From Glandiceps talaboti (Eukaryota > Hemichordata > Enteropneusta > Spengelidae): a stretch of DNA of 64,000 nucleotides. The DNA lies in contig NC_135568.1 in NCBI RefSeq assembly GCF_964340395.1, positions 13,325,776-13,389,775 of the forward strand, written 5' to 3'. The translations under genes were made by a program, and so were the position numbers. The notes under the pieces are model-generated. The model was given only the letters and a program-made list of their open reading frames with translations. It had not been told where the DNA came from and made no database searches. Position 1 is the first letter of the stretch; the number at the start of each line of letters is the position of its first letter. Positions 48,404 to 59,957 of this stretch are shown piece after piece.

Positions 48404-49269
48404 TACACATCATCATCTCTCCGTCACTTCAATGGTGGATAATGTCAAGGGTAACAAGGTGTGACACATATCATGACCATTTTTCTGCCAATGTAATATT
48501 CAAACTTAATGATCGTGGTTATATTTAGACTTGATGTCTAAAATGTTGACTAGTATCTACGTCTACCATATACATATTTATGTATATTGACAACTTAGCA
48601 CTAAAGGTGTATGTGCCAAAATTAGCGCCACATACGGACCTGGAACTGTTCCAAACAGTTTCCTATCTGCATCGATGTTGTTAACATGGTACAAACTAAG
48701 TTTATAAGGTTTTCATTCACAAGTACAAATAATTAAATGGAACCACATTCCAGTATATAACATTACATTTGTCTTCTGACATTGTTAGAAGAGTTGATTG
48801 CTGTATAGTATGGTTTTCGTGAACATTTTTGATACGTATGATAAATTACGTGATCGGACAGTTTATAGGTTATATCTTAATACCAGGTTTGAGTTCAGTC
48901 AATTGCGAGTGGTTAAGTGTGCTCCAATCAGTAAGTTCACTACTGTGAGTACCTTTTAATTATACAGTAACAATACGCCTATATTTGACACACGTTTGCC
49001 CCTTTAAACAGAGCACGACAGTTTAGTGATAATTCTTCACCTGGCATGTAGATCAAAGTTGTATCTCTGACTTTCAATACAGCAACACTAATCCTTGAGA
49101 TGTCCTATAGAATATGTAGCTGAAAATGAACAAAGCAAATGTCCAAACTATTGTAGAGAACGAAGACTGACAGACTATACATTGCTTTATATATATATAT
49201 GCTTACATTTCAATTGAAATTTTAGTCGCACGAGTATTTAGATTATCACAAACTATTTTGTGAAACGTC

Positions 49270-49434
49270 TTACTTTATTTCTGCAATGTTGACGGCCTTT
49301 CTAGATCTGTCCAAGTTAGCCCCTCTTAATTGGAGGCTAGTTCGGCGGCGACTTTTGGTGCTAGCACCTTCATGGACAAACAGCGTTAGAAGAAGACCAA
49401 GAACGAGGAATAGGACGAACAGTTTCTTCTCCAT
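49270..49434 (-). CDS. Small secreted-peptide precursor, copy 5 (long type, 54 aa)
   Basis: The ATG is at 49434 and the TAA at 49272-49270. The signal peptide is identical to copy 2. The two copies differ only in the basic segment, TKSRRRTSLQ against TYSRRRISLQ, while tens of flanking bases and the rest of the protein agree. Both differences change an amino acid. This fits change focused on the start of the mature peptide, but the numbers are small. The function is unknown. Confidence 0.5.
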   Translation of the reverse strand: MEKKLFVLFLVLGLLLTLFVHEGASTKSRRRTSLQLRGANLDRSRKAVNIAEIK

Positions 49435-49551
49435 TTTTAAATACCACCAATGGTTTCTTTTCTCTGAAATATTTAAAGTACATGATATATTTTTTTTTAA
49501 ATACACATTTTTTATTTTGTAAAATCCAAAGTTTACATACAATGATTGACT

Positions 49552-49828
49552 TTAAAGTGTCCATATTGGTGGGTATTTGGTACTTATTTTGGATATTCAT
49601 TTATAAACAAAATTTCATTTATCATGGCTTCCTACCTGAAAAATCAACTTGCGAGCAAAGAGCTAAAAGAAATTGTAAAATTTTTGTTATTGTACAAACA
49701 TTTCACACATTTATTAACCTTTCGTAATTTATTGAGTTACAAACGAAGAGTTGTTATATGTTGTTTCACATTCATTTGTCAAGTAGGAAGCCATAATAAC
49801 TTTATTTCACAAGTTTATAAAAACCAAT
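49552..49828. mobile_element. Diverged foldback MITE, unit 5
   Basis: Same form as unit 2, lying directly 5' of peptide copy 5. Confidence 0.6.
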
Positions 49829-51839
49829 TTATCATATGTATAAAAAATTTTCATGAAATCCATACTTTTGCAATCCACTTTCATAACAAGTTAAATACGC
49901 TGTCATCATCCATACGGACATGAGCCTATCAAAAAGGAAAGACATTTGAACAATGTTTCTAAATTACCTGCAGTACAGTTACGGTGAGATTCGTACGTAA
50001 CCAAACGTTGAGTGTTGCTGTCTTCGTCGTTAGGCCAGCAGTCTATGTTTGACTGTTCTACCGTTCTGCCGTTGGCCTTAATTGTTATACATAGGAGGAG
50101 GTCCGTTGTGACTCGATCGACTCACCTTATTATTTTGAGCCAATAGTTAACTGGATTAGAAATGACAGACAAGCAAAAATAATAGTTTTTACACAATATA
50201 ATGAGCACTATGATTGGCTGAGGCTATACGTGAATTGACGCATCGACATGGTGTGTCCCTTTTCACCACCTCAATGAGGGAAATGACATGCGTGAAAAGG
50301 TCGGCCACCTATTGTACTATTGTACATGTAATCATAAACAGTAGTAGTACATCTACTGTCTATGATGTAATGGTATCCTCCTGGTACTGTTGAACTGTAG
50401 TACACTGATGGTGGAACGCATGCGCAAAACAGTGTGAATGAAAATACGTCACAGTATTCTCTCGCACCTTGCGTACTGATTTTTGTCGATGGGCAGCTTT
50501 CCAACAGTGCCCCTAGTGGCCAAACTATATCATATTTTGACTTTCTAACGTACCAGCATGCCTTTTATATTGCAGCTGTTAGAATCAATCCCAATATTTA
50601 CCAACACTATATTGTATTGTACAGCCCTATTTTAGAGGAAATATTTGTTTGGTGATTATAAACTACTATACCTGACTAGGACACGCAAATAGTCTTGGTA
50701 CCTCCAATGAGTGAATCTAACAATAGATTTTTGTTTTTGTGAAGTCAGTCTTGTACAGAATCTGCGTCTTGTCAGATATAACTTATGAGGATCGCTGAAA
50801 TTTAAATTTCAAACCTGGAACCATAAACTGGGCTTCAAGTTTCCTCCAAACCATATCTCAGATCACCGGTCCAAGTCTAAGCTGGTCCCAATAGTACTAG
50901 TAGTGTCTACATTGCTGAACGTTGGAATCGACAAAAATAAAGAAAAACAATGGACGCTATCAACTTGAAGACAGGGTAAACACAAGTGAGTTAGCAGGCT
51001 GCAGGCATTTCTTGGGTTTAGAAAAACAAAGCAACAGTTGTCACTATTACTGCATCGTGCGACCTCTCCAAATAAAGTTCTAAAAGTTGGCAAGAATAGC
51101 GTTGACTACTGTTCACTAATTATGCTAATTAACAAACGTCGTTTTCCACTACGTTCCACCACTTAGATTTTCCTACACTTTTGATACGAAATTCAGCATA
51201 AAATTTTGAACAAGATTCACTGAAAAATTATTTCTTTTGCAATTAATGATGTCTAGGTTAGGCGTAAATTTTCACCTGATTGACTGAATTAGTTCACTAG
51301 GCAGCTCATCAGTGGGTGACGTGCTACATGGGAAGTAAACAAAAAGGTGGGGAGCTCCACACAATGTATTGTGTACATGAAAAGCATTCCCCGGTTTCTC
51401 TTGCACAAATTTATCTTGACATGTACAGCACAAGCTTCAGAGTTTTGTATATCACACGAAGCGAAATAGACCTGTTGCCGGGTCCAAGATGCAGTGTGCG
51501 TCTCTCCATACAATGCCATGTATTGTGTACGCGCTGAGGGGTTTGCAAAAGGATGGTTGTCACCTGACCATACCCTGGGTTTACCTGTAAAGTCACTATC
51601 TATCATTGGTGGCGTTTAGTCCTTGTTCAATCGTTTAGTCTTTGATTTCAATAATCTTCATCACAGCAATTTTTATTTTCAGAAATACAGAACTTTAAAA
51701 TATAATACATTGAAATATACTGTTCACATGGTGATATTCTGCTGGCAGCATGGTATATCAGACACAAATTAAACACACAATAAAACTCATACTTTATGAA
51801 AATAAATAATAAAACAGTTCAAACTTAAAATCAAAAACA

Positions 51840-52055
51840 AATGAAATCTCGATGGTCCAGTAACACTCAACTCAAAGGGTTTCCAGGCAGAGAACTATCA
51901 GGTCGGCAAACATACAATATGCATGGATGCGGGAATCTAAGCCATACGTCTATAAAGAAAGGTTATATATCTCATTTTGCTTTACCGAAAGAGTTACAAC
52001 GAACTAGCTAAAACATCGTCGCAATTAAGATTTGTTGCAATGTTTAAAATCTGGA
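51840..52055 (+). pseudogene. Broken Penelope-like remnant, unit 5
   Basis: The upstream part (ATGAAATCTCGATGGTCCAG) and YNELAKTSSQLRFVAMFKI are still recognisable. The RCDLC and LNKRSEL part is lost, so this copy is truncated where the array ends. Confidence 0.65.
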
Positions 52056-52164
52056 CTGATTCACTTTTTCATATCACTATACTAACTAGCAAGTTAGAAG
52101 AAGCGACACAAATGCCCTGTACTTTAATATTCAAACACTTAAATGTGTTGTCGTTGTTACCATT

Positions 52165-52205
<41 letters not shown>

Positions 52206-53117
52206 GCTGTTTACTTTTTGATATATCATTAGCATTTTACAAAACTGGGTTGTTAACAATACAACGTATCCGACCCACAGAAAATTTATCAAAAAATGGG
52301 GGCGCTGCTCTTCTACGAGGTCGCCCAGACGCTCGCTTGGGGAGGTCTCGTAGAGCCTCCAGCGGCGAGAGTCTGGCTATTAAACCGATACAACTCTAGC
52401 TGTTATTGGAGTATTATTTTTTTCTATCAAACAACTGAACATTGTCAAAATTCCAATAACTCGATTAGATAGTGTACAAATGTTCTCCCTTAGTACAATA
52501 ACAGTTTTAAATCAGAATTAGACAACTCTATATAGCCAACTGGTACACAAGGGTGAGGAGTAGGGGAAAATAATAAACTCGAGCTCGGTCATCAGTACCG
52601 GCGTCCACTCACAACGTGTCTTGTTTGGCACTGAGTTGGGCGACGGTATTAAGTCCTTCGAAGTAGTACAGTTATTACTCACACAAAGCAATCGGCATGT
52701 TGTAAATATAACATCACTGCGAATTTTGATGACACAATGACTTCTGTAAAGTACACGTATATGAAACACTGTACTTTGTTTTAGCTCAGACCATTCCATT
52801 AATAATCTCGGGTTGACCAAAAGAAAGCACAGGTCTACCGTTGAGGGCGTGTTGCCGTAAACCCAAACAATTGATTCTGTGAGCCGTAAAAACACGGGCG
52901 TAAAACAAATCTAAAATGGCAGAAAATACATTTTGCACAAACCTTTAAAAGGAAAAACTGTTATTAAAAGAGTAAGTTGCTCATTTGTGTATAAAGTAAC
53001 TCACAAATTTGTTATTAGTTGCTGCTTGGCTGTATCAAGCAGAATTTGTGAACAGTAAGCTACAAGGCGCTGTATTCCATTTTTGGTTGTCGCAGGTCCC
53101 AAGTAGTCGCACATTAG
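52056..53117. other. Spacer between array and caspase-like gene
   Basis: It holds a (GTT)n run at 52165-52208. A GC-richer patch at about 52300-52385 has partial self-complementarity (TCTACGAGG and CCTCGTAGA type). No gene is recognised. Confidence 0.5.
52165..52208 (+). repeat. (GTT)n microsatellite
   Basis: A pure GTT run of about 14 units. Confidence 0.95.
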
Positions 53118-53764
53118 TTATAAAGTTAGAGATTTCCTCAATGTTGATTCCACAGTCAAACTCATTCTACATCCTTCTACTCGGCGATGTTTTAAGCTAT
53201 GCTTCACGTGTTCCAACAGGTTTACCACGTTGTGATCATGTGACCATGAATCCAGCCTATCAGCGAGTGTCATTATAAAGTTAGTTTGGACAGGCGGGTC
53301 AAGTTTGCCTTTGTACGTGCAGTTCGCAATAAAGAAGTCAAAATCGTTTGGCAAGATAGTTTCGGCATCTTGAAGTTCTTCCCCGAGACTAACCTCGCAC
53401 AAAGAATTCATACAATAGCCGGAAAAAGTTACTTGGATTTTTTCGTTCCTTGCCAGCACGTTTTCGGCAACGACTTTTGGTCCTGAGTATGTCTCAGTGA
53501 AGAACAGTTTTGGTTTGTTTCCCAAAGATGGCGATCGTCTACCATTGAAGTTACCGACAAATTCTTGTAGGCTGACAGCGATACCGTCACTACCGTACAC
53601 GTGACTCGGTGTACCACGTGACAGAATACAGCAAATAAAAGCGTCGTATTGTCGATGGTCCTTGCTGCAGTAAATGTCCGATTTACTCATCAGTTGTTCG
53701 GCAGTGAGGTCCGGATAGACACACACGATATATCCTAGTCGTCGAAATACATCTCGTAGATGAT
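53118..53764 (-). CDS. Caspase-like gene, exon 2
   Basis: The acceptor dinucleotide is at 53766-53765. The exon encodes residues 100-313: the rest of the large-subunit fold, a region without a clear Asp processing site, and the small-subunit fold (DFDFFIANCTYKG). It ends VESTLRKSLTL, close to the TLRKKL ending of cFLIP. The S1-pocket YSWR motif of active caspases is absent. Confidence 0.88.
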
Positions 53765-53872
53765 CTGAAACAAAACACAAAACAAACAAAAAAATGCGTA
53801 AATAACCTTTTATGAGTATGTACGTAAGTGTGTGTATGTGTGTCTGTGAGAGAGAAAGAGAGAAAGAGAGGC

Positions 53873-53927
<55 letters not shown>

Positions 53928-56900
53928 GTGCGTGAGTGAGTGAGTTAGTGAGTGAGTGAGTGAGTGAGTGAGTGAGTGAGTGAGTGAGTGAGTGAGAGAG
54001 ATAGAGTAAGAGAAAGAGAGTAAGAGAGAATGTGCGCGTGTGCATGCATGTGTCTTTTGTTACCTAGCAACGTATTGACAGCTCCAGTAAAATGACATAT
54101 GTTGTGTTACGTTTCGTCCTAAATATTTGCTATATTGTCTATAGTTTGCCTTACATTGTTATAATGGGCGAAATCAATAGTTCAATGTAGGATAAAAACA
54201 AAATTATTTAATTAGACCTTAGACCCCACCCCCACCCCCTTCTAACTAAATTGGCCAAAATTAACAACTGTTCCAGACAGCACAGTCAATTTCAAATAAG
54301 TTTGTGTGTAGTGGCTAGTATGTAGTGCTATGGATACAAAGTAAGGAGGTAGTGAGGGGAAAAAATAATAACAATTTAATTGATCGATACATAATGTATT
54401 TTACTGCCATGCACTTACAACGAAATTTTTTTCCATTTCTAAAATTGATATTTTTAAAGAAATATTTGTATTGAGAGGTACAAACCAGTAGCATTTAAAG
54501 TAAAATCGCTTTTGTAATATGAAAGCTAAAAAATACAACCCACCCCACCTCACTGTCACCGCACCCCCACCTCACCCCCATCCCCATCCCTCCCCCACCC
54601 TCACCCCATCCCCACCACCACCTCAAACAGAAAAAAATGATAATTAGTTTTTTATCTTACGTTGAACTATTGATCTTGCCCCTAAGAAAACCCACGTAAA
54701 GGTACATTTGTAAATTTACCGTTAGTACAGTAATTATAATTAATCTCAACCAGCATTTGTTGCAGGTGATTACGTCATAATTTCTCTTAACAATCAATCT
54801 TCATTTGAAAATTATTACACACTTTGTGTTGCATGATTGGTGTGTTATTGTCAAATTATTACTTAAATTAGTTATTAAATCATCACTAACCAACGTCTCT
54901 CTATGACGTCATAAAATCCTGTGGTCTAGGTGGGACCGGAAATACCCGAAAACTCTCGAAGTAAATCCGAAGAGAACTGACTGAAAAATAGTCTTTTTAA
55001 GATGTTTGCAGACGCTTTTTTAAAGTTTTAAAACCAGTATACATTTCACAAACATGTCGTCTAGCAAAATAGCAATAGTGAATGTGAGCATTTTGAATCA
55101 CCTTTAAAGTAGCAATATGGATGGAGACTAAATATTCATTTTGGATTTTTAATTTACAAAATAATTTCATCATGGCTTCCTACTTGGAAAATCACTGTGA
55201 AATAAGTCTGTTTTAATAACTCAATACATTGCAAAAACCCATTTTCCAAATGTGCAAAAAGTTTGTTATTGTACGTACAATAACAAACATTTTACACGTT
55301 TATTAATCTTTTGTTGACAATTATTGAGTTACAAGCAAGGACATGACATATGTTGTTTCACGTTGATATTTCAAGTAGGAAGCCATGATAAAATTGTTTT
55401 ATAAATTAAAAATCCAAAATAAATACCAAATCCTCATCCACATGTCCACTGCTAAGCGGTGAATGTTTCTTCTTAGTTGTCCACTCTCAAATATGAAATA
55501 AAAATTTTAAAAGTCCCGGGCCCTGTCAATAAAAAAACTGCAGAAACAAGCGTAAAATGCACTTAAATATATTCAATACAACGTGCGATGCGAAACTAGT
55601 GGAAGGGTCAGGCTCACATATACTCTACTCTCCAAGTCATTTATTTGCTGTAGAAAAAAACATCGTCGCATGCATTTAAAGAGAAAGAAAATATATACTC
55701 TCGCAAAACTGATACGTCGTTTAAACACATTAGTGTCTATAAAAAGCCCAACATACACAATTGGTGTGATTATGTACAGTTTGTTGTTCCCTGTGATGGC
55801 ATGGTTGTCATGGTAACTGACAATAAATAATACGTGTTCAGTAAAATGCTTCACATTCGTACAGGAAATGATGTTATTAGATTCGTCGTCCTACAAGAAA
55901 TATCAATCATAGGCGAAAAACGTGTCATGAAATCCAAATGACTAATTTTTCTTTTTAAAAGCTGTTCAAATATACTCCACATTTATTACTATTCGTCCGA
56001 TTGATTAAAAATAAAATTTCCATTAACACCGTTTCCGCTAGCATTAAAAACTGTCATTTGCTTAGCAAATAGCGTGTTAAATAAGAAATCTTTCTTGTCG
56101 TCATAATATGCCATTTGAGAATGTTACTTTCACTAAATGGCAATTGTCCACGTGGAAAGGCATATATTGAACTTCCTCCCCTAGTTATTTGAATTTTTAC
56201 ATCGAATTCGTATTGCGGAAATGAGAAGAATGGCATGTAATTGGACACATGCTAAGGTGATGTCATCTTGAAATTTGACACTTTCGTGACCCAGAGGTCA
56301 AATGCAGGTCAAATGCATGCTACATATCGTATTTTTTGGGGCATTGCTTACATGTAATTATGAAGAATACACATCGTCGGACAGGAAGGGGCAAATCAAG
56401 ATCAAAATTATCGTATGACTATAGCTTGCAACATCAAAATATTTTAAAAGTATGCCCAAGTCCAGATTCAGGAATTATCTCCCACCTGTAATCTTTTATC
56501 CATAAAAACAACAGTTACACCTGATTCATTCGTCACGATTGTCACAAAACTAAAACTGTGTTTATGTTTGTGTATATTAACGAAAATTAATCACATGCTC
56601 TCACATTTGCAGGGCCTGAATATTTTAAGTTAATCCTGGTTATTTTGGAAGAATAAGGTATGACTTTTTATAAACTCTTGAAAGCATGTTTTGCCGTATA
56701 TACCGTTTCAGCTGCTATTGTGGGTAGAAAATGCGTTCCTTATAGTTGACAGGAAAATAATTATGTGCGCCAGCGACTAGTATTATGCTTTTAGTTTCAT
56801 CCATTATTCAAAACACTCATGATGTAATTCATTACGACACTTTCCTGTAACAAATGTCTCTTTAAATTCAAAATTATGTTTTACTACTTATTTCATTGAT

Positions 56901-57964
56901 ATGCTCGCACGCAACTAAATCTAACGAGATTGGGTCTCATGTTCGTGTTGCTGTTGTTCTTTTTCGTTTTGGTCCAGATTTAATTTGAGTTGAAATACAA
57001 TGATAAACGCAAGGTTGAAACACTCAACAGAAATCAATTTGAGCGGGAACATTGCCAGACGACAACCTCTCTGATGATGTGTTCCAAGATTTTAATTTAT
57101 TTTAGAAAATATCAGGAAAAATATCGATCGACGGCAAATTTGAAAAGGAAACATTCCAAAATATTGATTAATTTTACCGGAAAAATGTAAGCAGACGGCA
57201 AGAAAACGTAATAAAAACATATCAATTACACTAGAATATTGGCAGACGACAAGTAAGATGAAATATTCTAAAATTACCATTGTATGAATGAGTAGGAAGT
57301 TATCATGCATTCCCGGACATCAACTAATTTGACCGGAAAATTGTCAGTAAACGGTAAAATGTGATTAAAAACAAGTTGATTTATTTAGGCGGGAAACATT
57401 TGCAGACGATGAGATTTAAGTATTCAAAAATATCAATTGATTTGAGTTTGAAAAATTTCTAGTAATAAGAGAGGTTATGTTGATTAGTTTAGGCGGGAAA
57501 ACTGGCAGACGACGAGGTAGGAGAATTCAAAAGATAAAACATTATTTTAGTTGGAACATACTTATGTGCTAAGTTAGTAGCCTTCTTGGTAAGAAGTACC
57601 GTCTACAGAGGATAAATAACAACAATTTTTTTTTAAATGGTGTATATTTTTGCAATTTCAAATACTCACCGACTTGAGCCTTGACATTTGGCCTATCTTT
57701 TAGTTGTACACTTCCATCGTTACCGCTACTATTGAAATGTTCATTTGCTATGATAACAGCAAATCCATGGGTACTGGACTGCATGCTATACCTTGATACT
57801 AGGCTGTTGCTCTCGTATCTTCTTAAATATGCACTGAATATGCTTTCACCTGCTTTTCGTTTACTCCTGACGACTCCGAGTCCATCACCAGGCTCCCCAG
57901 GAGTCCCTCCATTGGATTCACCATTGGTATGGTACTCCTTAGCGCCGTTAAAATTATTCTGCAT
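53118..57964 (-). CDS. cFLIP-like inactive caspase homologue, two coding exons, 313 aa
   Basis: Exon 57964-57670 and exon 53764-53118 join in frame (the split codon G+AT gives Asp99; donor GTGAGT, acceptor TTTGTTTCAG). The product has a caspase fold: HGFAVIIANEHF (67-78), LKDRPN with the conserved Arg (91), FRRLGYIV (105-112), YDAFICCILSRG (138-149), VYGSDG (154-159), and SLGNKPKLFF (178-187). The catalytic His of SHG is Arg148 and the catalytic Cys of QACRG is Tyr191 (TETYSG). Human cFLIP has Arg and Tyr at these positions, so this is probably an inactive regulator of death-receptor-type caspase signalling. Unlike vertebrate cFLIP, no death-effector domains are encoded in these exons. Orthology is not established; an independently inactivated caspase is the alternative. 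Confidence 0.85.
53815..54022. repeat. Compound microsatellite (CAGA)n and (GAGT)n
   Basis: In the intron of the caspase-like gene: (GACA)n at about 53872-53926, then (GAGT)n at about 53930-53994, with GA-rich flanks. It begins only about 50 bp from the exon 2 acceptor. Confidence 0.95.
54535..54625 (+). repeat. C-rich, low-complexity tract
   Basis: A CCACCCC-type pyrimidine-rich tract, G-rich on the transcribed strand sense, inside the intron. Confidence 0.7.
54885..55103. mobile_element. Solo end of the TTAA transposon family
   Basis: It matches the right inverted repeat of the unit 2 element from TCTCTATGACGTCATAAAAT to TTTTGAATCACCT and is followed by TTAA (55104-55107). No left end is nearby. 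It abuts a foldback MITE. Confidence 0.85.
55105..55455. mobile_element. Foldback MITE, second complete-looking copy
   Basis: It contains CATGGCTTCCTACTTGG, a central GTTATTGTACGTACAATAAC and CAAGTAGGAAGCCATGATAA. The left end is TAAAGTAGCAATATGG and the right end CCACATGTCCACT, both diverged from the copy at 11873. Confidence 0.75.
55456..57029. other. Intron sequence without recognised features
   Basis: AT-rich intron of the caspase-like gene. Only short chance reading frames are seen on either strand. Confidence 0.5.
57030..57560. repeat. Diverged repeat with GGCGGGAA and CAGACGAC motifs
   Basis: Irregular copies of a 60-110 bp unit. GCGGGAACATTGCCAGACGAC begins at 57043, GGCGGGAAACATTTGCAGACG at 57388 and GGCGGGAAAACTGGCAGACG at 57492. 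Weaker CCGGAAAA versions lie near 57177 and 57340. GGCGGGAA fits the E2F-binding consensus. The block lies just inside the intron after coding exon 1. Confidence 0.6.
57670..57964 (-). CDS. Caspase-like gene, exon 1 of the coding region
   Basis: It encodes residues 1-98, with a low-complexity start rich in Gly and Asn, followed by the first caspase strand. An acceptor-like TTTTGACAG ends at 57974, ten bases before the ATG, so at least one upstream exon is likely. In-frame codons (GTC ACG ATA) link them, so coding upstream exons cannot be excluded. Confidence 0.8.
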
Positions 57965-57974
57965 TATCGTGACC

Positions 57975-59810
57975 TGTCAAAATAGGTAGCCAAAGTATTT
58001 ATGCATGCTAATGCTAAAGTCATTTTCGCCAATCCTGTGTCACGTGACCTTTCTAAATCAGAACTATATACGCGGCTCCGCCTTGTTGTTTATCTTTCCA
58101 CCGGTGTCTATTGTACTTATGCCCGACAAGTTCACAGGATGGCAGGATTAGTCCATCTCACCCTTGCTAGACTAGATTAAGATAAAGTACACACTGTCTC
58201 ACCCCTTGCCACGCTAGGTGATGATAATAACTGAGATAAAAGTGTACACATTCGGGTGAGGACACACACAGCATGCAGTGTTCACGGCGAAGAAATAAGC
58301 CATACAACATTCACAAGCCCTGATATGACTGAACAACGAGATGTGTCTTATATTATATAGTGTAGCTCATCTGAAGATCTGTGTAAAATTCTTTTTTTTA
58401 AATGTTTACCGTTTCTTTTGAATGGTAACAGTTGTGCCCTTCATCCTTAAACCCTTACTGTGCAGTCACTACTCCATTCATGGTACAGTAGTATGACTTA
58501 TTTTTAATACTACTCGCCACAACTATTTTTCTCCGTAATTAAGTTCTCCTCGTAATTTTGGCAAATTATTTTGGTCCGGGTCGTACTCTTGCATTTCATT
58601 CTTGAGACCATGGAGGCTCCCCTTCTATACTTCCATGTGCAGGCATATGGTTTCTGACTTTGCCGGACTGGTTTTACTTGAACTACAAAGGTCAACCCAA
58701 TTCACACCTTCTAAGTCCCCCTTTGTCTTACACTATCCAATACTGATAAGACTTCAGCGGCAACTCAGACAAGGAGGTGGTTATAACCCGCTACACAAAC
58801 TTTAATATTAGCTCCGGTAGAGGACTGCTAATCCCGTACATGTCAAACAATGTGTCAACATTATGACAGATAAAGGGCATAAACAGAGATTAACAAACCT
58901 GGCTTAGAAGAGGCCTGCCGTTCACTGCTGGAGCGAGAAACGATGTTTTAGATATGCAAATTTTACAACTCTATTCAACAGAGGTCGCGCGATACAGTTT
59001 TGTAAAAATGACTTTTCTCGGTTCCCTAAAACATAAATAAATGTTGCTAACTTTGATGAAACCAGTCTCACCTTTGTTCCCCTTTTAAGAATCGATAATC
59101 TGTGTGTGTTTGTGGTGTCAGCACCTAAGGTACACTCTTTGCCTTCTGTACAATAAAGATCACACTTTGACCGGTCGTAATTGGCAAAATCCCGTGCCAA
59201 ATTACCTCTGCTGTGGGTACTAATCTATTCTGTGGACTTAGCTAGGTAAGAATTTAAGCCTACATAAACGACACGTTGGAATGTTGAACCTATGTGTTAT
59301 CATTGTAATTGCAGATTCCTGCAGAATTTGAAAGCAAGTGATTTTTTCAATATCATTATTGTAATCTCCAAATCACAGATTAATCGTCACAACTACGTCA
59401 TTCATAGCCATGTTGTCAATGTTGTCGCCATGGCTACTTTCCTATTTCATGTACATATATGTTGATGCGTCTCTTGTAAAGGCAACCCTAATTATGTTTT
59501 ATGTTTCTCGCCCTTATACATTAAAATTGTCAATCGAGTGAAATGGAAAATAAAGAAAAAACAAAATAAAACTGAAACACTGAGTAGTAAGTAGTTTGTT
59601 TACATGTTGGCAATGCTTCCAATTCCTAATCGTACATTTAATCGACTGCATGGCTTAGAAAAGGCAATTGAAATCAAGATACTATGGAACAGTACGCATT
59701 CACAGTTCCGAATTTCACCTATATAAAATGACAATTTTCGCCCCAGCACATGGTTGTGGTGTCTTTACTATATCATTATTGACGGTGTGTTAAAACCAGG
59801 CCATTCGTTC
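57975..59810. other. Sequence 5' of the caspase-like coding region
   Basis: No convincing exon. I looked on the minus strand for death-effector-domain coding sequence upstream of the ATG and found none that I could recognise. Confidence 0.4.
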
Positions 59811-59885
59811 GGGCTTTTTTTTTTTTGTTTTGGGTTTGTTTGTTTTTTTTGTTTTTTTTGGTGTGTTTTTGGGGGGGTTTTTTGT

Positions 59886-59924
<39 letters not shown>

Positions 59925-59957
59925 TGGGGGGTTTTTTTGGGGGAGGGGGGCAATATG
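59811..59957 (+). repeat. T/G-rich tract with (GTT)n
   Basis: Homopolymer T runs, then about 12 GTT units, then G runs. Reading frames here are artefacts of the repeats. Confidence 0.95.

Larger units (their letters stand above)
45248..52060 (+). repeat. Array unit 5 (last, decaying at its end)
   Basis: The P module right half and peptide half match unit 2, without the transposon (empty site near 48378). The Penelope-like part at the end is broken and homology fades near 52060. Confidence 0.88.

Noticed and set aside
53765-53789. Start of the caspase-like protein at the Met at 53789
   Set aside because: That stretch is the intron end (TTTGTTTCAG acceptor at 53766-53765). The true N-terminus is in the exon at 57964-57670, which supplies the missing first caspase strand.
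58922-59200. Minus-strand frame of 92 codons upstream of the caspase-like gene
   Set aside because: I compared it mentally with death-effector and CARD folds and found no match. It has no convincing splice sites in phase with the next exon.
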